Shown here piece after piece: positions 27,782 to 35,718 of a stretch of DNA of 64,000 nt (position 1 is the stretch's first letter; every line of letters begins with the position of its first letter). The notes beneath the pieces are model-generated. The model saw only the letters and a list, made by a program, of their open reading frames with translations. It searched no databases and was not told the DNA's origin. The stretch is taken from contig NZ_JBQCCF010000012.1 in the NCBI RefSeq assembly GCF_051962475.1, positions 1 through 64,000 of the forward strand. Direction: 5' to 3'. The position numbers and the translations under genes are program-made. This DNA comes from Dyella_A sp051962475. Its GTDB lineage: Bacteria > Pseudomonadota > Gammaproteobacteria > Xanthomonadales > Rhodanobacteraceae.

Positions 27782-28326
27782 CGGCGCCATCGCGTCGACG
27801 GGTGCTGTGCCTGTCCGGCAGCCTGCGGCGCGTTTCGGCCAATGCGGCCGTGTTGGAAGCGGCGCGCGAGCTGGCGCCGCTTTCGCTGGAGCTGATCATG
27901 CATGACGGCCTGGCGGCGCTGCCTTGGTTCAACCCGGACGACGAGCACGATCCGCTGCCCGCTCCGGTGGCCGCGTTGCGCGAGGCGGTCGGCACCAGCG
28001 ATGCCCTGCTGATCGCCTGTCCTGAATATGCCCACGGCGTGCCGGGCGCGTTCAAGAACGCGCTGGACTGGCTGGTCGGCAGCCTGGAATTTCCGGGCAA
28101 GCCGGTGGCGCTGATCAACGCCTCGGGCCGCGGCTCGCATCACGCGCAGGACGCGTTGGTCGAGATCCTGCGCACCATGTCGGCCACCGTGCTGGACGGG
28201 GTCTCCGGCACGGTGCCGCTGCCGGGTGTCGGCTGCGAGCCCGCGTGGATCATCGAGCAGCCGGCCCTGCGCGAGACGCTGCGCGCGCTGCTGGCACGGC
28301 TGGACAGGGCGCTGGCGCAAGCCTGA
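27778..28326 (+). CDS. NADPH-dependent FMN reductase family protein
   Basis: A flavodoxin-fold reductase of 182 aa. The N-terminal LCLSGSLRRVSANA loop matches the FMN phosphate-binding SGSLR motif, and CPEYAHGVPGAFKNALDWL matches the conserved PEYN-like flavin contact of the family, with His in place of Asn. It is probably a quinone or chromate-type reductase; the substrate is not evident. It overlaps apbC by 4 nt. Confidence 0.88.
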   Translation: MTAPSRRRVLCLSGSLRRVSANAAVLEAARELAPLSLELIMHDGLAALPWFNPDDEHDPLPAPVAALREAVGTSDALLIACPEYAHGVPGAFKNALDWLVGSLEFPGKPVALINASGRGSHHAQDALVEILRTMSATVLDGVSGTVPLPGVGCEPAWIIEQPALRETLRALLARLDRALAQA

Positions 28327-28406
28327 GTGGTCGTCCCCGTGCTATTTTTTCGCACTTGGCGGCGGCCGACGGTGGCTGAACCGCCCCTTTGACGACCGGA
28401 GCGCGC

Positions 28407-28973
28407 GTGAGCATCAAACCCGACAAGTGGATTCGCCGGATGGCCGAGCAGCACGGCATGATCGAGCCGTTCGAGCCGGGCCAGGTGAAGGTGCGCGACG
28501 ATCAGAAGCTGATCTCCTACGGCACCTCCAGCTACGGCTACGACGTGCGCTGCGCGCGCGAGTTCAAGATCTTCACCAACATCAATTCCACCATCGTCGA
28601 CCCGAAGGCGTTCGATCCCACCAGCTTCGTCGACGTGGAGGCGGACGTGTGCATCATTCCGCCCAACTCGTTCGCACTGGCGCGCACGGTGGAGTACTTC
28701 CGTATCCCACGCTCGGTGCTTACCGTGTGCCTGGGCAAGAGCACCTACGCGCGCTGCGGCATCATCGTCAACGTGACGCCGCTTGAGCCGGAGTGGGAAG
28801 GCCACGTGACGCTGGAGTTCTCCAACACCACGCCGCTACCGGCGCGCATCTACGCCAACGAGGGTGTGGCGCAGATGCTGTTCTTCGAGTCCGACGAAGA
28901 GTGCGAGACCAGCTACAAGGATCGCGGCGGCAAGTATCAGGGCCAGCAGGGCGTGACCCTGCCGCGCACCTGA
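28407..28973 (+). CDS. dcd: dCTP deaminase
   Basis: A 188-aa enzyme that converts dCTP to dUTP for thymidylate synthesis. Family motifs include SSYGYDVRCA, the CLGKSTYARCGI segment, and TPLEPEWEGHVTLEFSNT with the catalytic Glu. GTG 28407 is chosen because CCGGAG precedes it and MSIKPDKWIRRMAE matches the usual family N-terminus; a TTG at 28389 is an unlikely alternative. Confidence 0.96.
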   Translation: MSIKPDKWIRRMAEQHGMIEPFEPGQVKVRDDQKLISYGTSSYGYDVRCAREFKIFTNINSTIVDPKAFDPTSFVDVEADVCIIPPNSFALARTVEYFRIPRSVLTVCLGKSTYARCGIIVNVTPLEPEWEGHVTLEFSNTTPLPARIYANEGVAQMLFFESDEECETSYKDRGGKYQGQQGVTLPRT

Positions 28974-29059
28974 ACGCGCGATCGCCCACCCTCGACGCCA
29001 TCCATACCCGGCGGCGCTACACTCGTCCGCTGTCACGAAAAGCCTTGCAGGAGATCCGC

Positions 29060-29557
29060 ATGATCCGTTTTTCCACCCTCGCCGGACGGCTGGTTGCCGC
29101 CTCGTTGCTGGCCAGCGCGCTGGTCCTTACCGGCTGTCATCGCGGCGATACCAAATCGGAAGTGGCGGCGATGCAGGCGCAGCAGCATTTCGATGCCGTG
29201 ATCAAGGCTTACAAGGGTGGGCAGTTTCTCGTTGATGACGCCGTGCTCAGCGCGATCGACACCGGCAGTCACTTCGCCTACCTGAAGGACGCCGGCAAAC
29301 TGCCCAAGACCGTGCTGCTGGTGCCCAGCGACGACTCCAAGGTGCGCAAGCAGCATCTGGAGTACATGGCCCGCATCGCGCTCGATTACGGCGTGGTCGT
29401 GTACTACGACAAGAATGGCGAGCTGAAGCAGATCAATCCGCAGGAAACCAAGGCGCGCGCTCTCGAGGACTACCACGCCCCGGCCAAGATGGGCGATGAC
29501 CAGAAGAGCAAGACCGCGGCGGGCAGCGACAGGCAAGACATGCCTGGCGGCTACTGA
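29060..29557 (+). CDS. putative lipoprotein of unknown function
   Basis: A 165-aa protein with a 24-residue hydrophobic leader and the lipobox LTGC. The mature part is charged with no domain I recognise; a segment near LPKTVLLVPSDDSKVRKQ could form a Rossmann-like strand. ATG 29060 has CAGGAG upstream. It appears monocistronic, downstream of dcd. A strong inverted repeat lies 56 nt after its stop. Confidence 0.7.
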   Translation: MIRFSTLAGRLVAASLLASALVLTGCHRGDTKSEVAAMQAQQHFDAVIKAYKGGQFLVDDAVLSAIDTGSHFAYLKDAGKLPKTVLLVPSDDSKVRKQHLEYMARIALDYGVVVYYDKNGELKQINPQETKARALEDYHAPAKMGDDQKSKTAAGSDRQDMPGGY

Positions 29558-29613
29558 GTGGTGGGCGGAAACTGATGTGCGCGCGGCGAGCCTGATCGCT
29601 GCGCGCTACCGGA

Positions 29614-29644
29614 CGGGGCGAGAACTGACGAAGTTCTCGCCCCG
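29614..29644. terminator. candidate bidirectional hairpin
   Basis: Perfect 12-bp stem CGGGGCGAGAAC/GTTCTCGCCCCG with a 7-nt loop between the convergent lipoprotein and HIT genes. No clear T run on either strand, so termination is possible but unproven. The rest of 29558-29776 holds no gene. Confidence 0.45.
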
Positions 29645-29776
29645 AATTGTGAGAGGCGATGGGCGGCTGTTGGACACCGCCTCAGCCGGAGCTGGCCGAG
29701 CGCGAATCCGGATCGCCGATGGACTAGCTCGCATCTAAGAATGCTGCCACGACGGGGCAGGGACGGATGAGGGCCG

Positions 29777-30208
29777 TTACGGGACGTGGCGGTCTGCGGT
29801 GCACCAGTGCTCCCGCAATGCGTAGATCCGTTGCTCTTGCTCTGGCGCGTCATACGGTTGAGCCACGCCGCTGCCCCACACCGGCCCAGGCCAGGCTGCA
29901 TCGCCTACCACGCGCGCCACGACGTGGACGTGCAACTGGCGAACGATGTTGCCCAGCGCGCCGATATTGAGCTTGTCGCACGGCGCCACCGCGCGAAGCG
30001 CCTGCGTGGCAGAGTGGATCTCTCGCCACAGCTGCTCCTGATCCGCTTCATTCAGATCGTGGAGCTCGCTCATGCCGGCACGGCGCGGCACCAGCAGCAG
30101 CCAGGCGAAGCGCGCGTCGTTCATCAGCCGCACTTGGCACAGGGGTAGGAGGATCACTGGCACCGAGTCGGCCGCCAGGCGAGCGTCCAGTGCGAACTCT
30201 GCCGTCAT
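29777..30208 (-). CDS. HIT-family hydrolase
   Basis: A 143-aa histidine-triad protein with the QLHVHVVARVVGD active-site strand (His-x-His plus downstream), typical of nucleotide phosphoramidase-type enzymes, though the third His of the triad is replaced (HVHVVAR). It begins 4 nt inside the stop of the upstream dienelactone hydrolase gene, so the two are coupled. The physiological substrate is unknown. Confidence 0.82.
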   Translation of the reverse strand: MTAEFALDARLAADSVPVILLPLCQVRLMNDARFAWLLLVPRRAGMSELHDLNEADQEQLWREIHSATQALRAVAPCDKLNIGALGNIVRQLHVHVVARVVGDAAWPGPVWGSGVAQPYDAPEQEQRIYALREHWCTADRHVP

Positions 30209-30879
30209 GGTGCGCTCCCCAGTTCACGCGTTAAGAAATCCAGCGTGCGCTGCCAGGCCAGTGCGGCGCTGGGGGCGTCGTACGCGTGCGGGTCCACGTT
30301 GCGGTTGAAGGCGTGGCCGGCCGGGTAGGTGTACACCGGCATCTGCGGCAACTTCTCGCGGTGCTGTTGCACCGTCTCCGGCGGGATCGAGGCGTCGCGC
30401 TCGCCGAAGTGGAACATTACGGGCGCCTGCGGCGTCTCATCCAGGTACGCCGGGTTGCGCGCGCCGTAGTAGCTCACCGCCGGCAGGCCCAGCCGCTGCG
30501 CCGAGCGCAGCGCGACTGTGCCGCCCCAGCAGAAACCGACCACGCCGATGCGCCCGGCCGAGGCGATCGCCTCGGCCGCGCTGGCCACGTCGTCCACCGC
30601 CAGTTCGATGCCGACCTCGGCCACCAGCGTGCGGCCGCGGGCGAAACCGGCCTCGTCGTAGCCCAGCTCCACGCCGTTCTCGACGTGGTCGAAGAAGCAC
30701 GGCGCGATGGCGGTGTAGCCGGCCTCGGCGAAGCGGTCGGTGATGGCGCGGATGTGCGCGTTCACGCCGAAGATCTCCTGCACCACGACGATGCCCCCGC
30801 GCGGCGGGCCAGACGGCCGTGCGAGATAGGCGCCGATGCAGTGCAGGCGGGTGGTGTTGAGGCTTATCGACTGGCCCAT
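30205..30879 (-). CDS. dienelactone hydrolase family protein (paralogue 1)
   Basis: Alpha/beta hydrolase of 224 aa. The nucleophile is the Cys in GFCWGG, the acid the Asp in GERDASIPPE, and the base the His in AGHAFNR. The N-terminus GIVVVQEIFGVN is typical of the family. It forms a pair with the similar gene immediately upstream (30956-31618) and is coupled to the HIT gene. Confidence 0.88.
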   Translation of the reverse strand: MGQSISLNTTRLHCIGAYLARPSGPPRGGIVVVQEIFGVNAHIRAITDRFAEAGYTAIAPCFFDHVENGVELGYDEAGFARGRTLVAEVGIELAVDDVASAAEAIASAGRIGVVGFCWGGTVALRSAQRLGLPAVSYYGARNPAYLDETPQAPVMFHFGERDASIPPETVQQHREKLPQMPVYTYPAGHAFNRNVDPHAYDAPSAALAWQRTLDFLTRELGSAP

Positions 30880-30955
30880 GAGCTCGCCCCCGGGAAGTTC
30901 GCGAAACCGGAAGTCTAGTCCGCCTGGTGCTGCGGAGCCGAACGCCCGGGCCGGA

Positions 30956-31618
30956 TCAGCCGACGTGTTCGGCGAGAAAAGCCAGCGTGCGCTGCCACGC
31001 CATGGCCGCGCTGGCTGCGTCGTAGCTCTCGCGGCGGTCGCAGTTGAAGCCGTGATCCGCCTCGTACTCGTACAGCGGCGCGTCCGGGTTGGCCGATGCG
31101 ACTGCCGCGCGGTCGGTGGCGGTGATGTGGGTGTCCTTCAGGCCGTAGTGGAACATCAGCGGCGCCGTGGCCGGCTTGCCGACCAGCTGCGTGTTGCCCC
31201 CGCCGTAGTAGCTCACGCTGGGCAGGCCGAGCTCGATGGCGGCGGCATAGGCAATCGTGCCGCCCCAGCAGAAACCGACGGTGCCGACCCTGCCGGCCGT
31301 GGCTACGCGTTCGGCGGCGACGGCCACGTCCTGCAGCGCGCGCTCCAGGCTCACCTGCGCCTTCAGCGCCACGCCTTCGCGCATGCCCTCGGTGTCGTAG
31401 CCCAGCTCCACGCCCGGCCTCGCCGAGTCGAACAGCGCCGGGGCGATCGCCACGTAGCCGGAAGCTGCGAGGCGGTCGGCGATGTCGCGGATGTGCGCGT
31501 TCACGCCGAAGATTTCCTGCACGACCACGACACCGCCGCGGGGCGAGCTGGCGGGCTCGGCGAGGTAGGCGCCGATCGGCGTGGTGCTGGAGAGTTCGAT
31601 CATCTGGCCCATGGGCAC
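30956..31618 (-). CDS. dienelactone hydrolase family protein (paralogue 2)
   Basis: Alpha/beta hydrolase of 220 aa with the same layout as its downstream neighbour: GVVVVQEIFGVNAHIRD, nucleophile GFCWGG, acid in LKDTHITATD, base His in DHGFNCD. The two differ in many positions, so the duplication is not recent. Met1 at 31618 or Met3 at 31609 could start translation. A 76-nt gap separates it from paralogue 1, and it is divergent from rimO. Confidence 0.85.
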   Translation of the reverse strand: MPMGQMIELSSTTPIGAYLAEPASSPRGGVVVVQEIFGVNAHIRDIADRLAASGYVAIAPALFDSARPGVELGYDTEGMREGVALKAQVSLERALQDVAVAAERVATAGRVGTVGFCWGGTIAYAAAIELGLPSVSYYGGGNTQLVGKPATAPLMFHYGLKDTHITATDRAAVASANPDAPLYEYEADHGFNCDRRESYDAASAAMAWQRTLAFLAEHVG

Positions 31619-31750
31619 TCCTTCGATGGGATGGGGAAAGGCGCGACAGGGTAATACCTGCCGTGTCAGGCATACCTAGTGAACGCGGGTCTGGACGCGT
31701 GCGGCGGGGCGCCGCGGTACAATATCGGGCTGCCTCATCCGGTAACCGCC

Positions 31751-33124
31751 ATGTCCGCCCAACCTACCTCCCAGAAGATCGGCTTCGTCAGCCTCGGCTG
31801 CCCCAAGGCGCTGGTCGATTCCGAGCGCATCCTCACCCAGCTCAAGGTGGAGGGTTACGAGATCGTGCCCAGCTACAACGAGGCCGACGCGGTGGTGGTG
31901 AACACCTGCGGCTTCATCGACGCGGCCGTGCAGGAGTCGCTGGACGCGATCGGCGAGGCGTTGCACGAGAACGGCAAGGTGATCGTCACCGGTTGCCTGG
32001 GCAAGCGCGAGGAACTGATCCGCGAGGCCTACCCGGACGTGCTGTCGATCAGCGGCCCGCAGGACTACGCCAGCGTGATGAGCGCGGTGCACACGGCGCT
32101 GCCGCCGGCGCGCAACAAGTTCCTGGATCTGGTTCCGCTCGGGCGTCTTGACGCCCGAGGTGACGACTCGGTCGGCGTGAAGCTGACGCCCAAGCACTAC
32201 GCCTATCTGAAGATCTCCGAAGGCTGCAATCACCGCTGCAGCTTCTGCATCATCCCGTCGATGCGCGGCGACCTGGTCTCGCGGCCGGTCGACGAGGTGC
32301 TGCGCGAGGCCGAGCGACTGGTGAAGGGCGGCGTGAAGGAGCTGCTGGTGATCTCGCAGGACACCAGCGCCTACGGCGTGGACGTGAAGTATGCCGAGCA
32401 CCTGTGGCGCGACAGGAGCTACCGCACGCGGATGACCGAGCTGTGCGAGGGTCTGTCCGAACTGGGCGTGTGGACGCGCCTGCACTACGTCTACCCGTAC
32501 CCGCACGTGGACGAGCTGATGCCGCTGATGGCGGCGGGCAAGATACTTCCCTACCTGGACATCCCGTTCCAGCACGCCAGCCCGCGCATCCTGAAATTGA
32601 TGAAGCGCCCGGGCAACATCGACAAGACGCTGGAGCGGGTGAAGAACTGGCGCAAGGCCGTGCCTGACCTGACGATCCGCAGCACCTTCATCGTCGGCTT
32701 CCCCGGCGAGACCGACGCCGAGTTCGAGGAGCTGCTGGACTTCCTGCGCGAGGCCGAGCTGGACCGAGTGGGCGCCTTCACCTACTCGCCAGTGGACGGC
32801 GCCCGCGCCAACGAGCTACCCAGCCAGGTATCCGAGGAGTTGAAGGAAGACCGCCTGGAGCAGTTCATGGCGGTGCAGGCGGAGATCTCCGCCGCCAAGC
32901 TCCAACGCAAGATCGGCCGCACGATCCAGGTGCTGGTGGACGAGGCGGGCGAGGCCGGCGCCGTGGCGCGTTCGGCCGCCGACGCGCCGGAGATCGACGG
33001 CACCGTGCTCATCGCCGACGGCCAGCAGCTCAAGCCCGGTCAGTTCGTGCAGGTGTTGGTGGAGTCGGCCAGCGAGCATGACCTGCACGCCCGCCTGGCG
33101 CAGGCCGTGCTGCCGGTGGTGTGA
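31751..33124 (+). CDS. rimO: ribosomal protein S12 methylthiotransferase RimO
   Basis: Radical-SAM methylthiotransferase of 457 aa that modifies Asp88 (E. coli numbering) of S12. The UPF0004 N-domain holds three Cys for the auxiliary cluster (SLGCPKA, NTCGF, TGCLGKR). The SAM cluster motif CNHRCSFC has C159, C163 and C166. A TRAM domain closes the protein. Start at ATG 31751 (MSAQPTS); the open frame from 31679 has no good start context. Confidence 0.97.
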   Translation: MSAQPTSQKIGFVSLGCPKALVDSERILTQLKVEGYEIVPSYNEADAVVVNTCGFIDAAVQESLDAIGEALHENGKVIVTGCLGKREELIREAYPDVLSISGPQDYASVMSAVHTALPPARNKFLDLVPLGRLDARGDDSVGVKLTPKHYAYLKISEGCNHRCSFCIIPSMRGDLVSRPVDEVLREAERLVKGGVKELLVISQDTSAYGVDVKYAEHLWRDRSYRTRMTELCEGLSELGVWTRLHYVYPYPHVDELMPLMAAGKILPYLDIPFQHASPRILKLMKRPGNIDKTLERVKNWRKAVPDLTIRSTFIVGFPGETDAEFEELLDFLREAELDRVGAFTYSPVDGARANELPSQVSEELKEDRLEQFMAVQAEISAAKLQRKIGRTIQVLVDEAGEAGAVARSAADAPEIDGTVLIADGQQLKPGQFVQVLVESASEHDLHARLAQAVLPVV

Positions 33125-33945
33125 AGCGGCAGCGCTACGTCGCCCCGGCGCGCGAGGCGGTCGACCCGGCCGTGTTCGCGAGGCCGCCGCTGGCCGACTG
33201 GAGCGAATACGACGCGCTGCTGCGTGGCCCGCACTGGCCTGCGATCGATGCGCTCAACGCGCTGCGTCGCGATGCGTCGATGCCACGCTTTGCCGCGCAG
33301 GATCACACGTTGCTCGGCGACGGCCTGCACTACGAGCAGCGCATCGCCGACCGTGGCGTGATCGCCACCCGTGAGCGCAACTGGCACGACCTGTTCAACG
33401 CACTGGCGTGGCTGCGCTATCCGGCGATCAAGCAGGCGCTGAACCGGCGTCAGGTCGAGGAGGTCGCCCGCATGGGCCCGCGCGAACGCTCACGCTCGCA
33501 GTGCGCGATGACCCATTTCGACGAGGCCGGTGTGATCGTGCGTGTGGCCGATCCTTCTCTGCTGGCGCGGTGGGACGCGCACGACTGGTACGGGCTGTTC
33601 TGGCGCGAGCGTTCCGCCTGGCAGGACGGGCGCATCGACGTCGCGGTGTTCGGCCACGCCCTGCTGGAACACGCGCTCGCCCCGGGCAAGCTGCTGGTCG
33701 GCAAGGCGCTGGTGGTGGCGGCCGACCGTGCCATGGCGTGGGAGTCCATCGTTGCCGCGCTGGCCGAACGCATCGCTTCTGGCGAGCTGCTGCGCGATCC
33801 GTTGGAGCTGCGTCCGTTGCCGCTCTCGGGCATCCCGGGCTGGCATCCGGATAACGGTGAGGAAGCGTTCCATCATGAGGCACCGTGCTACCAGCCGTTG
33901 CGCGCGGGACGCCGCTATCCCGCTGCGTTGTGGTTGCCAGTCTGA
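33121..33945 (+). CDS. DUF3025 protein
   Basis: A 274-aa protein of the DUF3025 family, recognised by the N-terminal FARPPLADWSEYDAL, the NWHDLFNALAWLRYP core and GIPGWHPDN near the end. No catalytic motif is apparent and the function is unknown. GTG 33121 overlaps the rimO stop (GTGA), so it is co-translated. It converges with greB with an 8-nt gap. Confidence 0.82.
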   Translation: MKRQRYVAPAREAVDPAVFARPPLADWSEYDALLRGPHWPAIDALNALRRDASMPRFAAQDHTLLGDGLHYEQRIADRGVIATRERNWHDLFNALAWLRYPAIKQALNRRQVEEVARMGPRERSRSQCAMTHFDEAGVIVRVADPSLLARWDAHDWYGLFWRERSAWQDGRIDVAVFGHALLEHALAPGKLLVGKALVVAADRAMAWESIVAALAERIASGELLRDPLELRPLPLSGIPGWHPDNGEEAFHHEAPCYQPLRAGRRYPAALWLPV

Positions 33946-33952
33946 GCGCCGC

Positions 33953-34456
33953 TCAGTCCTCGTAGTCGACGGCCAGCAGCGCAAAGTGCGTGAGGCCACC
34001 GGGCAGTTCGGCGGAAAACTCGTCGTCCACCCGTTTCTTCAGCACCGCGCGGGCCAGCGGCGAGTCGATGCTGATCCAGCCCTTCTTCGCGTCGGTCTCG
34101 TCTGGCCCGACGATGCGGTAGCGATAAGTCTCGCCGCTGTCGGCATTCTCCAGCTCGATCTGCGCGCCGAAGAACACCGCGTCACGATCGGCCGGTGCGC
34201 CCTCGGCCACCTTCAGCGACGGGATGCGCTTGCTGAGGTAGCGCACGCGGCGGTCGATCTCGCCGAGCTGCTTCTTGCGGTAGGTGTACTCGGCATTTTC
34301 CGAGCGGTCGCCTTCGGCCGCGGCGGCGGCCAGTGCCTTGACCACTTCCGGACGCAGCGTGTGCCACAGGTGGTCGAGTTCGCCCTTCAGCCGCTCGAAG
34401 CCGGCACGCGTGATGATGGCCGTCGACGACGGCGCGGGCGGGCGCCAACGGCTCAT
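33953..34456 (-). CDS. greB: transcription elongation factor GreB
   Basis: A 167-aa cleavage factor that rescues backtracked RNA polymerase. The N-terminal coiled coil (about 15-85, LKGELDHLWHTLRPEV through LGEIDRRVRYLSKRIP) carries acidic residues near its tip (EGDRSENAEY), and the C-terminal FKBP-like domain includes IVGPDETDAKKGWISIDSPLAR. The ATG overlaps the stop of the membrane-protein gene by 4 nt. Cotranscription with a HerA-like ATPase and a membrane protein is unusual. Confidence 0.93.
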   Translation of the reverse strand: MSRWRPPAPSSTAIITRAGFERLKGELDHLWHTLRPEVVKALAAAAAEGDRSENAEYTYRKKQLGEIDRRVRYLSKRIPSLKVAEGAPADRDAVFFGAQIELENADSGETYRYRIVGPDETDAKKGWISIDSPLARAVLKKRVDDEFSAELPGGLTHFALLAVDYED

Positions 34457-35718
34457 GCGCGGGTTCCGGACTTGAGTTGTTCGATGCGGGCGAGCAACTC
34501 GCCGTGCTGCGGGTGGTCGGTCCAGGCGCCGGCGACGCGACCAAGCAGCACGCTGGCCTCCATCGCCTGGCCGTCGGCTTCGAGCTCGCGCGCAGCGAGC
34601 AGGGCGACGGCGGGAGCGCGTCCGTCGCGCGGCCAGTGCGCCAGCCAGCCGCGGCAAAGCTTCAGCGCCATCCGACGCATGCCGTGGCGCGCGGCGACCT
34701 CGGCGATGGCGCCGGCGTTGCCGGGGGCGTCCGGCAGGAAGTCCGGATCGATCGCGCTGCAATCCTGCACCATGCCCAGTGCCTTGCGCGGCTCGTTGGC
34801 GGCCATCAACGCCGCGATGCGGATCTGGCCGTGCACCAGCAGCGCGTCGGTGAGCTGTTGCCGGCGCAGCAGGTCGCGGTAGGCCTGGTGCAGTTCGGCC
34901 GGCGCTTCGCGATCCTGCAGGCGCGGCACCAGCAGCTGCGTGGCGGCCATGGGGTCATCCACTGCCAGTTCGTGCACGCGGTCGAGCAGGCGCTGGTCGT
35001 CGTTCTGGCCCAGCGCCTCGGCCAGCACCGCGGCTTCCGGCGTGAGGCCGAAGTGCTCGTGGCGGCGGTGGATCATCGCGCCCATCAGGTGGAAGCCCAG
35101 CACGATCAGATAGGTGTAGGCGAAGCCGAACAGCGGCAACGACAGCAGGCGCGGCAGCCCGGCAGTGATCCATGTGGCCAGCAGAGCCAGCGCGCCGACC
35201 GCGAGGTTGATGCCGACCGGAATCAGGTAGCTCCAGCCGAAGCGCCGGATGATCTCGCCCCAGTGCGCCGGGTTCAGCGCCACCAGCAGACTGCCGTCGA
35301 AGGCCAGCGCCATGTCGATCGCCGGCAGCACCAGTGCCACGGCGAGCAGGGTGGGCGCAAACAGCGCCGGCGAGTAGAACGGCATCCCCACGCAGAACGC
35401 GGCGGCCACCACGTGCACTACGGTCAAGCCCCAGGCTGCGCGATCGCTGTCGCCCAGGCCCACGTCGGGCGGGTCGGCGAAGCCGTTGGCGGTATGCAGC
35501 ATGCATTCGGCGGCGTAGCGCCAGGTGGCGCCCCACACCAGCAGCGAGGCGAGCAGGCCCAGGGTCAGCGGCAGCAGTGCCAGGAAATGAAGCAGCACGA
35601 GTCCGACCACGGTGGGAAAGGCGGCGCCGCGCAGCGGATAGCCCAGGCCGCCCACGAGCCGGTCGGCCAGCGGCGTATCCGGATCGATCGAGCGGAAGCG
35701 GACGTGCGCCGGTTTCAA
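34453..35718 (-). CDS. membrane protein with C-terminal helical repeat region
   Basis: A 421-aa protein. About residues 35-225 contain several membrane helices; the remainder to residue 421 is soluble and helix-rich, with TPR-like segments (for example LLVPRLQDREAPAELHQAYRDLL and ARHGMRRMALKLCRGWLAHWP). I recognise no named family. Both ends overlap neighbouring genes by 4 nt (ATPase upstream, greB downstream), so the three are a translationally coupled leftward operon. Confidence 0.7.
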   Translation of the reverse strand: MKPAHVRFRSIDPDTPLADRLVGGLGYPLRGAAFPTVVGLVLLHFLALLPLTLGLLASLLVWGATWRYAAECMLHTANGFADPPDVGLGDSDRAAWGLTVVHVVAAAFCVGMPFYSPALFAPTLLAVALVLPAIDMALAFDGSLLVALNPAHWGEIIRRFGWSYLIPVGINLAVGALALLATWITAGLPRLLSLPLFGFAYTYLIVLGFHLMGAMIHRRHEHFGLTPEAAVLAEALGQNDDQRLLDRVHELAVDDPMAATQLLVPRLQDREAPAELHQAYRDLLRRQQLTDALLVHGQIRIAALMAANEPRKALGMVQDCSAIDPDFLPDAPGNAGAIAEVAARHGMRRMALKLCRGWLAHWPRDGRAPAVALLAARELEADGQAMEASVLLGRVAGAWTDHPQHGELLARIEQLKSGTRA

